A stretch of 64,000 bases of DNA, taken from assembly GCF_048265165.1 (NCBI RefSeq), contig NZ_JBLXCD010000002.1, positions 62,001 to 126,000 on the forward strand, read 5' to 3'. Source of the stretch: Oceanospirillum sp048265165 (GTDB lineage Bacteria; Pseudomonadota; Gammaproteobacteria; Pseudomonadales; Halomonadaceae). Under the pieces are notes generated by a model. It had not been told where the DNA came from. It searched no databases and worked only from the letters and a program-made list of their open reading frames with translations. This document shows, piece after piece, positions 8,792 to 16,819 of the stretch. Made by a program: the position numbers and the translations under genes. Within the stretch, counting starts at the first letter, position 1. The number at the start of each line of letters is the position of its first letter.

Positions 8792-9358
8792 CTACAAATG
8801 CCCCTCAATACGAACTGGGTATAGGGTATAGATCCGAAAAAAGTCCTGCAGCTGGAACCCTCTCAGTAAACCTTCGCTATAGCGTATCCTGCGGTTGCGC
8901 GTAAGACTGAACCCTCTATAAGACAGCAGAGCAAGGCACGCTGGACAGACCGTCAGACTACGGCGCTTGTGTTCATCTGCTGGCACAGGAAAGGGTGACG
9001 ACAGGCAGGTTGTTGCCACCAGAGGCTCATGATGGCGCGCCTGTAAAACACCGCAACCCGCAACATGAAAGTGCTCTTTTTCTCTCTTTCGGGTCGGTTT
9101 ACCCTCTTCTTTTTGTAGAACACCTTCATCAGCAAAGAACACAACAACCCTGCCATTTTTAATCGCCAATGTCTGATCCGGTAAAACCCGGATACTGTCG
9201 TAGGTGGTTTTAACCCCCTGATTTTCCAGTCTGGAACGCTCCTGACCGGTAAGGTGTTTACTGGCGTCAAACAAAACAAAATGTCCCGGCCTACGGGCAT
9301 TCATCCGACGGCGCAGAGAGAGCATACCTTCATGCTGATTAAAATCCGGTAATTTCAT
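8792..9358 (-). CDS. Uncharacterised Cys-rich protein, third gene of the Zor-like operon
   Basis: I do not recognise a named family for this 188-residue basic protein. It has no signal peptide or membrane segment. The middle carries a His/Cys set, HFHVAGC near residues 96-102 and TTC near 117, followed by VCPAC near 138. This spacing could bind one zinc ion as in a treble-clef or zinc-ribbon fold. The last 40 residues are rich in Arg and aromatic residues. It starts 68 bases after the zorB-like stop on the same strand and looks like the distal gene of the operon. In type II Zorya the third gene encodes an HNH nuclease (ZorE). No HNH motif is obvious here, so any nuclease role is only a hypothesis. 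A GC-rich hairpin (8787-8807) covers its stop codon. Confidence 0.75.
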   Translation of the reverse strand: MKLPDFNQHEGMLSLRRRMNARRPGHFVLFDASKHLTGQERSRLENQGVKTTYDSIRVLPDQTLAIKNGRVVVFFADEGVLQKEEGKPTRKREKEHFHVAGCGVLQARHHEPLVATTCLSSPFPVPADEHKRRSLTVCPACLALLSYRGFSLTRNRRIRYSEGLLRGFQLQDFFRIYTLYPVRIEGHL

Positions 9359-9426
9359 TGCTTAATCTATGCCCTCATCCGCCAGAGCCTTCATCCAACA
9401 GTCAGCGCTCTCATTTATCCTGCGCA

Positions 9427-10161
9427 TTATTTATCCAGGGCATCTTTCAGAATTTCACGAATCCGGGAATCTGCATCGGTTCGCAGGCGGAATTCAACAC
9501 GCCGGGATCGCTCGCTGTTCTCCTGCCCAACCGTATCGATCACCAACTTAGATGAAGAAAGGCCATTAGCGGTCAGATGACCCTTCAACCACTCTTTCTG
9601 GTAGTTCACTTCCGGCAGAGAGAGCACATACCCCAGTGCCGAACGGGTACGTGCCTGAGACAGGCGCATATTGTTGATGTAAGCTTCATCGACACTACGG
9701 GCATTGGTCCAGTCACTTGAGGTATGGCCCTCGATACGAACCTCAGAAATATCATAACGATATTTATCCGAGGTAATAATGCGGGCGTAACGGGGGAAAA
9801 AATCCGCCAGAATTTCCTCAAACTCAGGCTGAAGTGATGACTGCCCCAAGTCAAACATCACATCCGTATTATAAAACTGAAGACTCAGGTCTTCGGCTTT
9901 CAACTCGGCCCCCCAGCGCGGCAGATCATCTTTAAACTCATTATAAAGATCCTGGTACAGCTGTTCGCGCAGATCCTGGTATAGCAGCGCCACTTGCTTA
10001 ATTTTTTCCGTTTCCCGCTCAAGAATCACCATATACGCCACAGCGACCAACAGGAAAACCATCATCAGCCCCGCCATAAGGTCACTAACGGCAACCCAGT
10101 GCGCACCCTCTTCAGCGGTCAGGCTTTCTTCTTCATCCTGTTGCGGGCCCAGTTGGTTCAC
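9427..10161 (-). CDS. zorB: ZorB-like MotB/OmpA-type peptidoglycan-binding partner
   Basis: This 244-residue protein has a short cytosolic N-terminus, one membrane helix with Asp27 at its start (VSDLMAGLMMVFLLVAVAYM), a short linker and a C-terminal OmpA-like domain. The OmpA features are RIEGHTSSDW near residue 142, LSQARTRSALGYV and the closing RRVEFRL. MotB, TolR and ZorB proteins carry one such membrane Asp for ion flow. In the E. coli ZorB it is close to position 26, so the length of the N-terminus fits ZorB well. Its ATG overlaps the zorA-like stop by 4 bases. The pair would form an inner-membrane, ion-driven complex anchored to the cell wall. Confidence 0.8.
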   Translation of the reverse strand: MNQLGPQQDEEESLTAEEGAHWVAVSDLMAGLMMVFLLVAVAYMVILERETEKIKQVALLYQDLREQLYQDLYNEFKDDLPRWGAELKAEDLSLQFYNTDVMFDLGQSSLQPEFEEILADFFPRYARIITSDKYRYDISEVRIEGHTSSDWTNARSVDEAYINNMRLSQARTRSALGYVLSLPEVNYQKEWLKGHLTANGLSSSKLVIDTVGQENSERSRRVEFRLRTDADSRIREILKDALDK

Positions 10162-11771
10162 TTCACATTCCTTCCGGCTCTGGCAGCCCTACGCCCGGGC
10201 CGCAACGGCACATTGGCACTATCCGCTTCCTGTGTTTTAGCTGCAGAAGGTACAGGCGCAAGTACTGCGGAATCAGCACCATGGGCACTGGTATTATCGG
10301 TCTTGGTACTAGCCACCTTAGAACTATCGGTCTTGGTACTAGCCACCTTAGAACTATCCGTCTTGGTACTATCGACCTTGGTACTATCGACCTTCGTACT
10401 ATCCGCCTTCGTCTTGCCAGCCTCAGTATTATCAACCCTAGCAGCATGGGGCTCAGCGGTTGCAGGTACAGGTCGGCTGCTGCCCGCTGCAGAACCTTTG
10501 GCTGCTCCTGATACGGATCGTCCCTCCCCTGGCAGCTGGGCTGAGATCTGAACAACCTGGCGCAATTTTTCAGTCAGTGGTAAGTAATCGCTGACAAATT
10601 TTTCAGATAGCGCTGTTAGCTGTCCGCCAAAGGTTTGCAGGGCATGGGTTAGCTCCTGCTCCATGGCATTGTCCATACGTACCAACTGTTTCTCATTCCG
10701 GTCAAGCATCTGCAGCACCACATCATGATGGCGACTGTTAACCTGCTCCATATCAGTGACTAGTTGCTGGTTGACGGTAATAACGGTTTTCTCAATGGTG
10801 GCGGAGGTCTGTGTCAGCAGATCATTCATCTGTTTATGACTCTCCCGTATGCCTCCGGCAAGCTCTTCTGTCAGAGCCATAATGCGACCTTCAAGGGCGG
10901 GCAAGCCATCGGAAGCCTTACTCACCAAACTTGCCAAGCTATCAAGGTAGCTGCCTAACGAGTTTGACTGCTGCTGCAGACCTGTCATGACGCCACCCAG
11001 TTTTTCGGAAACTTCATTAAAGGCCTGAGTATGCTGCACCATGGTTTGGTAGGCTTCTGTGGCTTTATCCAATACATCGCCATTGGCTTTTTGCTGCTCA
11101 AGCAGTTTAGCCAGCTCGCCTTTATAGTTTTCCTGCCATTCAACCATACGACCAACCGCCTGGTTCAGCTGCCGGAAGTTATCACCATATTGCACGGTAA
11201 TTTTATCGTTAAAGCTGGTCATCAGCTCCGTAATCGCTGATGTTAACGCGTTACTGTTGGCGGATACCATCTCCTCCTGATACTGGCTGATCACGGTTTC
11301 CAGTCGCCCCAGATGCTGCTCCAACCCTTTGGTTCCGGCCTGTATATTATCGCCAATATCAGCCAGACCGGTTTTATTCAACACCAGACGAATGTCCCCC
11401 AACAGGGTTGCCAGATCATCCACCGTCGCGCCGGTATATTTGGTTTCGGTCTCGTAATTGCGAACATGCTTAATAACGTGACGCAGCTTAATACTCATCG
11501 CCGCCAAAAGACCCGCAATCGAAGACCAAAATGCGGTCTTAAGACCTTCGATCAGCTGGGGAACGCTGCCTTCAATGTCCGTGGTATCAAAATCCATCAG
11601 ACCCAAAGCAACCCCCAGAAACGTACCAAAAATTCCGATACTGGTCAGAATCGAAGGCGCTGCGTTTACCGTGCGCAAAGAATAAACCGGCCCATGAAAA
11701 TAAAGGGTCAGTGCCATAATGATCAGAATGACCACTGAGGTCAGTGGAGAAAACGCTGCTAAGAAGTCCAT
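10158..11771 (-). CDS. zorA: ZorA-like MotA/TolQ/ExbB-type channel protein with long coiled-coil tail
   Basis: This protein of about 537 residues has three membrane helices (roughly 10-27, 42-60 and 80-95). The second and third contain TSIGIFGTFLGVALGL and FWSSIAGLLAAMSIKL, as in MotA/TolQ/ExbB channels. A helical, coiled-coil-rich tail of about 340 residues follows, then a polar C-terminus with eight pentads of the KVDST type. Three membrane helices plus a long cytosolic tail is the layout of ZorA in Zorya antiphage systems. MotA has four helices and a short cytosolic part. The ATG at 11771 fits the first helix. The frame runs further upstream to 11903, and a TTG at 11789 is another possible start. 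It is coupled to zorB by a 4-base overlap. Confidence 0.78.
   Translation of the reverse strand: MDFLAAFSPLTSVVILIIMALTLYFHGPVYSLRTVNAAPSILTSIGIFGTFLGVALGLMDFDTTDIEGSVPQLIEGLKTAFWSSIAGLLAAMSIKLRHVIKHVRNYETETKYTGATVDDLATLLGDIRLVLNKTGLADIGDNIQAGTKGLEQHLGRLETVISQYQEEMVSANSNALTSAITELMTSFNDKITVQYGDNFRQLNQAVGRMVEWQENYKGELAKLLEQQKANGDVLDKATEAYQTMVQHTQAFNEVSEKLGGVMTGLQQQSNSLGSYLDSLASLVSKASDGLPALEGRIMALTEELAGGIRESHKQMNDLLTQTSATIEKTVITVNQQLVTDMEQVNSRHHDVVLQMLDRNEKQLVRMDNAMEQELTHALQTFGGQLTALSEKFVSDYLPLTEKLRQVVQISAQLPGEGRSVSGAAKGSAAGSSRPVPATAEPHAARVDNTEAGKTKADSTKVDSTKVDSTKTDSSKVASTKTDSSKVASTKTDNTSAHGADSAVLAPVPSAAKTQEADSANVPLRPGRRAARAGRNVK
10294..10411. repeat. 15/30-bp tandem repeat in the zorA-like 3' end
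   Basis: Degenerate 15-base units, two of them forming a nearly exact 30-base repeat (tatcggtcttggtactagccaccttagaac type), encode a Lys-Val/Thr-Asp/Ala-Ser-Thr/Ser pentad array. The array sits between the coiled-coil tail and the extreme C-terminus. It keeps the reading frame and is probably a flexible, length-variable linker. Confidence 0.85.
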
Positions 11772-12059
11772 AACTATCGCTTTGGTCAAATGAACACCTA
11801 TTATGGCGTTAAGTTTGTTGACTGAAAACGGGTATCGAAAAGGCAGCTTGTTATATTTCTGTGAATGGCGCTCAACAACATAACTGCATACAAATAATTG
11901 CAAATAGATACCATGCCAATAAATCCGACTAAATAAAGTAACTCAGGGTTTTTCCGAGGTTATCCACTTCTTAAAATATTCTATGATATACATCAATAAT
12001 ATCTAACATAACACTGCCTTCAATCTTATTAAGCTAAGACACATTTAAAGGATTAATTC

Positions 12060-12902
12060 GTGAGACCGTCACAACTGAACACCATGACAACGGAGCCTCT
12101 GGTAAAACTCCCTGCAAACCATCCTACAGAAGACCCAAGTGAATGGGGCAAAAAAAACCGCCCATCCGAGGAACTCAGCCTTGTTCTCAATGCATCAATA
12201 CCAGCCAAAGAGAAAGCCTCGGCTGTATTTGAACATTGCAGCGATCTGATGCATAACCTGATGAACGAGCCTGTTACAGAGCAGCTGATCGAAGAGACAA
12301 GCCAACCGATCATCGCATTGGCAGAGTGCGTTATCGCGGACGAGGATGTCTCCGGCAGCCTTCTGCGCATCACCTCTCACGATTACTATACCTATACTCA
12401 CTGCGTCAACGTCGGTGTCAAATCCCTGCTGATCGCCAAACATATGCTCAAAACAGCTGACGATAACCTGATGAAAGAACTCGGTGTTGGCTTCTTTTTG
12501 CATGATATCGGCAAGTCACAGGTTGACCCTGGTATTCTGAACAAGCCTGGCAGGTTAACCGATGAAGAGTTTGCCATTATGCGCAATCACCCTGAACGGG
12601 GTGCCGAGTTGCTGAGGCAGGCAAACTCCCTTGATGAGATCCGTGAAATTACCGTGCTGCAACACCATGAGAAAATTGATGGCACAGGCTACCCCTACGG
12701 CTTAAAAGGAGATGAGTTTCACCAATTTGGCCAGATCTGCGCACTGGCTGATATCTACGATGCTCTGACCGCTGAGCGATCCTATAAGAAAGGTATGACG
12801 GTATTTGAAGCACTAAAGCTGATGAAAGATAAGATGTCGCACCACTTTGATGAGAAGCTGTTCAATAGCTTTATTCAGCTGTTTATCAAAGAATCGACCT
12901 GA
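12060..12902 (+). CDS. HD-GYP domain protein, predicted cyclic-di-GMP phosphodiesterase
   Basis: This 280-residue cytosolic protein has an HD-GYP domain from about residue 110. The metal-binding HD is in FFLHDIGKSQVDPGIL, HHEKIDGTGYPYGLKG carries the GYP signature, and ALADIYDALTAERSYKKGM follows. Such enzymes linearise or hydrolyse cyclic di-GMP. The first 100 residues match no domain that I recognise and there is no receiver domain. The GTG at 12060 is chosen because AAAGGA lies eight bases upstream. An ATG at 12084 is the alternative. It is a single-gene unit. Confidence 0.93.
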   Translation: MRPSQLNTMTTEPLVKLPANHPTEDPSEWGKKNRPSEELSLVLNASIPAKEKASAVFEHCSDLMHNLMNEPVTEQLIEETSQPIIALAECVIADEDVSGSLLRITSHDYYTYTHCVNVGVKSLLIAKHMLKTADDNLMKELGVGFFLHDIGKSQVDPGILNKPGRLTDEEFAIMRNHPERGAELLRQANSLDEIREITVLQHHEKIDGTGYPYGLKGDEFHQFGQICALADIYDALTAERSYKKGMTVFEALKLMKDKMSHHFDEKLFNSFIQLFIKEST

Positions 12903-12934
12903 GGCTTCCTGCAGGGTATATCGGTATAGTTTCC

Positions 12935-12972
12935 ATAAAAAAACCACCGTGATAAGTCACGGTGGTTTTTTT
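12935..12972. terminator. Bidirectional terminator between the HD-GYP gene and oadB
   Basis: AAAAAAACCACCGTGA pairs with TCACGGTGGTTTTTTT around TAAG. The A run and T run on either side let it end transcription from both convergent genes. Confidence 0.93.
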
Positions 12973-12995
12973 GTTCCGATCAACCCAGCAACAGC

Positions 12996-14297
12996 TTAGC
13001 CACCGAGATACTTGATCATCACACCGGCAGCAACCGCCGAGCCGATTACACCAGCCACATTTGGCCCCATGGCATGCATCAGCAGGAAGTTGTGCGGGTT
13101 ATATTCCAGTCCGAGCTTGTTGGAAACCCGAGCCGCCATAGGCACTGCAGAAACACCAGCAGAACCGATCAGCGGGTTCACCGGAGTCTTGGTCATCTTG
13201 TTCATCAGCTTCGCCATCAGAACACCGCAACCTGTGCCGATACCAAATGCCACAATACCCAGTGCCAGAATACCCAGTGTTTCCACTGCGAGGAACTTAT
13301 CCGCAATCAGCTTGGAGCCAACGGACAGCCCCAGGAAGATGGTAGTGATGTTAATCAACGCATTCTGAGCCGTATCACTCAGACGATCCACCACACCGGA
13401 TTCCTTCATCAGGTTACCGAAACAGAACATACCCAGCAGTGGCGCGGCGTCCGGCAGCAGAAGCGCCACCAATACCAACAGAGCCAATGGGAAAATGATC
13501 TTTTCTGCACGGGTCACGGTACGCAGCTGAACCATCTCAATCTTACGCTCCTCCGGAGTGGTCAGCGCACGCATAATCGGCGGCTGAATCAGAGGCACCA
13601 GAGCCATGTAAGAGTAGGACGCAACCGCAATCGCACCCAGAAGTTCAGGAGCCAGCAGACTTGCCACATAGATAGATGTCGGGCCATCTGCACCACCAAT
13701 AATACCGATAGCCGCAGCTTGCTGAACGGAAAAGTCCATCAACCCCATAGCGGACAAGCCAACCGCACCCAGTACCGTTGCAAAGATACCGAACTGAGCC
13801 GCTGCCCCCAGGAAAAGCGTTTTAGGATTCGCCAGCAAAGGACCAAAATCGGTCATCGCCCCGACACCCATAAAGATCACCAGAGGGGCAATACCACTAC
13901 CGATAGCCACAGAATAGAAGCTATACAGCATACCGTTACTATAACCGGCATCCTGAGCCGCCAACTGTGCTGCAGCATAAGCACTCGGGCCAGTTTCATG
14001 CACCAGATGCTTGAGTACCGCAGGGTCTGCAGTATTCGCATCCAGAGCCTGGGCAATGGCCGCCAGCACTTCAGGTTTAGCGAAATGAATCGCCTGTTCA
14101 GCCGCCGATAACGCCAGTCCCGCCTCAGGAATGTTGGCCAAAAGACCGCCAAAACCGATGGGAACCAGCAGCAGTGGTTCAAAGTTCTTCACAATGGCCA
14201 GATAAAGCAGCAGCATACAGATGACAATCATCGTCAGCTGGCCTAAGCCCATATTATAAAGACCCGAGCCCTGCCATAAGCTCAAAAGTTGTTCCAT
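12996..14297 (-). CDS. oadB: Oxaloacetate decarboxylase beta subunit, sodium pump
   Basis: This 433-residue polytopic inner-membrane protein is the Na+-translocating subunit. It moves sodium outward as carboxybiotin is decarboxylated. Typical segments are PIGFGGLLANIPEAGL near the N-terminus, IGIIGGADGPTSIYVASLLAP mid-protein with the ion-site Asp, and GCGVLMAKLMNK and NPLIGSAGVSAVPMAARV near the C-terminus. It lies 28 bases downstream of oadA in an oadG-oadA-oadB operon. The related GcdB or MmdB subunits are similar, but the neighbouring carboxyltransferase points to oxaloacetate. Confidence 0.95.
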   Translation of the reverse strand: MEQLLSLWQGSGLYNMGLGQLTMIVICMLLLYLAIVKNFEPLLLVPIGFGGLLANIPEAGLALSAAEQAIHFAKPEVLAAIAQALDANTADPAVLKHLVHETGPSAYAAAQLAAQDAGYSNGMLYSFYSVAIGSGIAPLVIFMGVGAMTDFGPLLANPKTLFLGAAAQFGIFATVLGAVGLSAMGLMDFSVQQAAAIGIIGGADGPTSIYVASLLAPELLGAIAVASYSYMALVPLIQPPIMRALTTPEERKIEMVQLRTVTRAEKIIFPLALLVLVALLLPDAAPLLGMFCFGNLMKESGVVDRLSDTAQNALINITTIFLGLSVGSKLIADKFLAVETLGILALGIVAFGIGTGCGVLMAKLMNKMTKTPVNPLIGSAGVSAVPMAARVSNKLGLEYNPHNFLLMHAMGPNVAGVIGSAVAAGVMIKYLGG

Positions 14298-14325
14298 TTG
14301 ATCAACCTCGTTGTTTCAGCAGGAC

Positions 14326-16101
14326 TTACAGCGTCACCAAAGTATCGCCAACAGTGACAGCATCACCTTCACGAACATCGACACTACCAATCGTACCAGA
14401 GCGTGGTGCCCGTACTTCAGTTTCCATCTTCATCGCTTCCAGAATAATGATGACATCACCTTCCTGAACCGCCTGACCGGGGTTAACCAGCACTTTGAAG
14501 ATGTTACCGGCAAGAGGCGCACCAACAGGCTCACCACCGGACACTACCGGGGCCGCCGCCGGAGCGGGTGCTGCTGCAGGCTGTACGTTAGAGATATCAC
14601 CACCCTCAGTTACCTGAACCACATAGTTCTGGCCGTTAACGGTGATGGTATAAACTTCAGGACCGGTATTTTTATTGCTGCTCACGGCTTTTGTACCTTC
14701 TTCTTCTGTTGGGACGGGCTCAAATGCATCCGGGTTACCACGATTTTCCAGGAATTTCAGGCCAATCTGAGGGAACAGCGCATAAGTCAGCACATCATCA
14801 ATGGACTCAGAGGCAAGGCTGAAACCTTTCTCTTTTGACAGTTTGCCCAGTTCAGTGGTCAGTTTCTCCACCTCAGACTCAAGCAGATCTGCCGGTCGGC
14901 AGGTAATCGCTTCGGCACCATCCAGAACCCGAGCCTGCAGCTCAGCATTAAAAGGCGCCGGTGCAGAACCGTACTCACCCTTCAGAATGCCCTGAGTCTC
15001 TTTCGAGATACTCTTATAACGCTCACCGGTCAGTACGTTCAGTACCGCCTGAGTACCCACAATCTGAGAGGTTGGCGTCACCAGAGGAATGTGTCCCAGA
15101 TCTTCACGTACCCGTGGAATCTCAGCCAGAACCTCATCGAACTTATCACCGGCCCCCTGCTCCCGCAGCTGGCTTTCCATATTGGTCAGCATACCGCCGG
15201 GAACCTGTGCCACCAGAATACGGGAGTCCGTACCACGCAGCGCACCTTCAAACTTCGCATACTTCTTGCGAACCTGACGGAAGTAAGCCGCAATGTCTTC
15301 CAGCAGAAGCAGATCCAGACCAGTGTCACGATCTGTTCCCTTCAGGGCAGCCACAACAGATTCAGTCGCCGTATGACCATAGGTCATCGACATAGAAGAG
15401 ATCGCAGAATCCACACGGTCAATACCGGCTTCTACCGCTTTCAGAATCGTCATATCAGACAAACCGGAAGTTGCATGCGCATGCAGCTGTACTTCCAGAT
15501 CGGTCTCTGACTTAAGGCGAGATACTAATTCATAGGCATCGTAAGGGGTCATAATGCCGGCCATATCTTTGATCGCGATAGAGTCTGCACCCATATCTTC
15601 GATCTCTTTGGCCAGGCTCAACCAAGCGTCCAGATTATGGACTGGGCTGGTGGTGTAAGACAGCGTGCCTTGGGCATGCTTACCTACCTTTTTAACCGCC
15701 TCAAGCGCGCGCTTCAGGTTACGGGGATCATTCATCGCGTCAAATACACGGAATACATCCACACCGTTTGTTGCGGCGCGTTCGACAAATTTATCAACCA
15801 CATCGTCAGCATAATGACGGTAGCCAAGAAGGTTCTGGCCACGCAGCAGCATTTGGTGACGGGTATTCGGCATCGCTTTTTTCAGCTCGCGAATACGATC
15901 CCACGGGTCTTCACCCAGATATCGGATACAGGCGTCAAATGTCGCGCCGCCCCAGGATTCAAGCGACCAGAAGCCGACCTGATCCAGCTTCTCCGCAATG
16001 GGAAGCATGTCATCAAGGCGCAATCGGGTTGCGAACAGGGACTGATGGGCATCACGCAGGACGACATCAGTAATGCCTAGTGGTTTTTTGGACTCGGTCA
16101 T
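14326..16101 (-). CDS. oadA: Oxaloacetate decarboxylase alpha subunit (carboxyltransferase plus biotin carrier)
   Basis: This 591-residue protein moves CO2 from oxaloacetate to biotin. The carboxyltransferase domain begins ITDVVLRDAHQSLFATRLR and holds the metal-binding region through LHAHATSG. A conserved carboxylase region follows, then a linker rich in Ala and Pro near residue 505. The last 75 residues form a biotinyl domain with the EAMKMETEV lysine. The ATG at 16101 has AAAAGG upstream. The frame starts six codons earlier without a good site. Confidence 0.96.
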   Translation of the reverse strand: MTESKKPLGITDVVLRDAHQSLFATRLRLDDMLPIAEKLDQVGFWSLESWGGATFDACIRYLGEDPWDRIRELKKAMPNTRHQMLLRGQNLLGYRHYADDVVDKFVERAATNGVDVFRVFDAMNDPRNLKRALEAVKKVGKHAQGTLSYTTSPVHNLDAWLSLAKEIEDMGADSIAIKDMAGIMTPYDAYELVSRLKSETDLEVQLHAHATSGLSDMTILKAVEAGIDRVDSAISSMSMTYGHTATESVVAALKGTDRDTGLDLLLLEDIAAYFRQVRKKYAKFEGALRGTDSRILVAQVPGGMLTNMESQLREQGAGDKFDEVLAEIPRVREDLGHIPLVTPTSQIVGTQAVLNVLTGERYKSISKETQGILKGEYGSAPAPFNAELQARVLDGAEAITCRPADLLESEVEKLTTELGKLSKEKGFSLASESIDDVLTYALFPQIGLKFLENRGNPDAFEPVPTEEEGTKAVSSNKNTGPEVYTITVNGQNYVVQVTEGGDISNVQPAAAPAPAAAPVVSGGEPVGAPLAGNIFKVLVNPGQAVQEGDVIIILEAMKMETEVRAPRSGTIGSVDVREGDAVTVGDTLVTL

Positions 16102-16190
16102 GGGTTTGGCCTTTTCCATATTAATGAGATTTATTGGCTAAAAAGCGTCTGCTCTTACTTAACGGAATCACATACCTGACTTACGGACGT

Positions 16191-16439
16191 TTAACGCCCG
16201 GAACGGTACTTATGAACCGCCGCTGTCATCACAGCGATCAGCTCATCCTGATTACCGGCTGCAGATGCGCTTACAGGAGCTGGCTTGTTTGTCACCTCAG
16301 GAGCGGGTTTAACAAGTTTATTGACCGTAGAGGACATAAAACCCGTTACAAAAACCAGCAACGTCAGAAAAACAAAAACAAACCCCATACCGAACAGCAT
16401 CAGATTGATACCTTCGGAGATCAGCTCAGAAGAGTGCAT
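16191..16439 (-). CDS. oadG: Oxaloacetate decarboxylase gamma subunit
   Basis: This 82-residue protein has one N-terminal membrane helix (INLMLFGMGFVFVFLTLLVFV) and a short polar tail rich in Pro, Lys and Ala, as in OadG. The gamma subunit holds the alpha and beta subunits together and binds zinc in characterised enzymes. It is the first gene of oadGAB, 89 bases before oadA. Confidence 0.9.
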   Translation of the reverse strand: MHSSELISEGINLMLFGMGFVFVFLTLLVFVTGFMSSTVNKLVKPAPEVTNKPAPVSASAAGNQDELIAVMTAAVHKYRSGR

Positions 16440-16819
16440 TAAGCCATTCCTCGTTTTGTTTTTGGTTGGGTCAGACTGCTTAGCCTTTCACCATTTTTAT
16501 TGTCTCTTGCAACACATATTGATTGCTTTGCAAGCCGCCCGGTCTATGCTCTCGCCCATGACACAGACCCGGCAGCCGAGCTAATTTACCTTGATTAATA
16601 AACACAGGCAATAAAACTACCGTCTATTGTTGACAATATCTAAGACTGGCAAGTCAGCCCACCTTCCGTGTAATGATCAGAACCTCTGCTTTAGTCTAAT
16701 GCCTTTAGCGCTATATGATCACAACCCTGAGCGTTATATGATGCCCCTCTTCGAAGGTGAGATCTCAGATCATAGCCTACTGAATTAAAAGAAAGCCCGA
16801 TGCCGGTCGACAGCAGTTG
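16440..16819. other. Gene-free stretch between oadG and the DusC gene
   Basis: About 380 bases lie between divergently transcribed genes and must hold both promoters. A TTGACA-like hexamer is visible at about 16631, but I could not pair it with a convincing -10. No RNA gene, repeat or missed reading frame was recognised. Confidence 0.5.

Noticed and set aside
10281..10551. Plus-strand repetitive open frames opposite the zorA-like repeat
   Set aside because: They only mirror the pentad repeat on the opposite strand.
13074..14111. Long plus-strand open frame (about 345 codons) opposite oadB
   Set aside because: It is the antisense shadow of oadB. The product is full of His, Gln, Arg and Thr as expected from reverse-reading a membrane protein gene.
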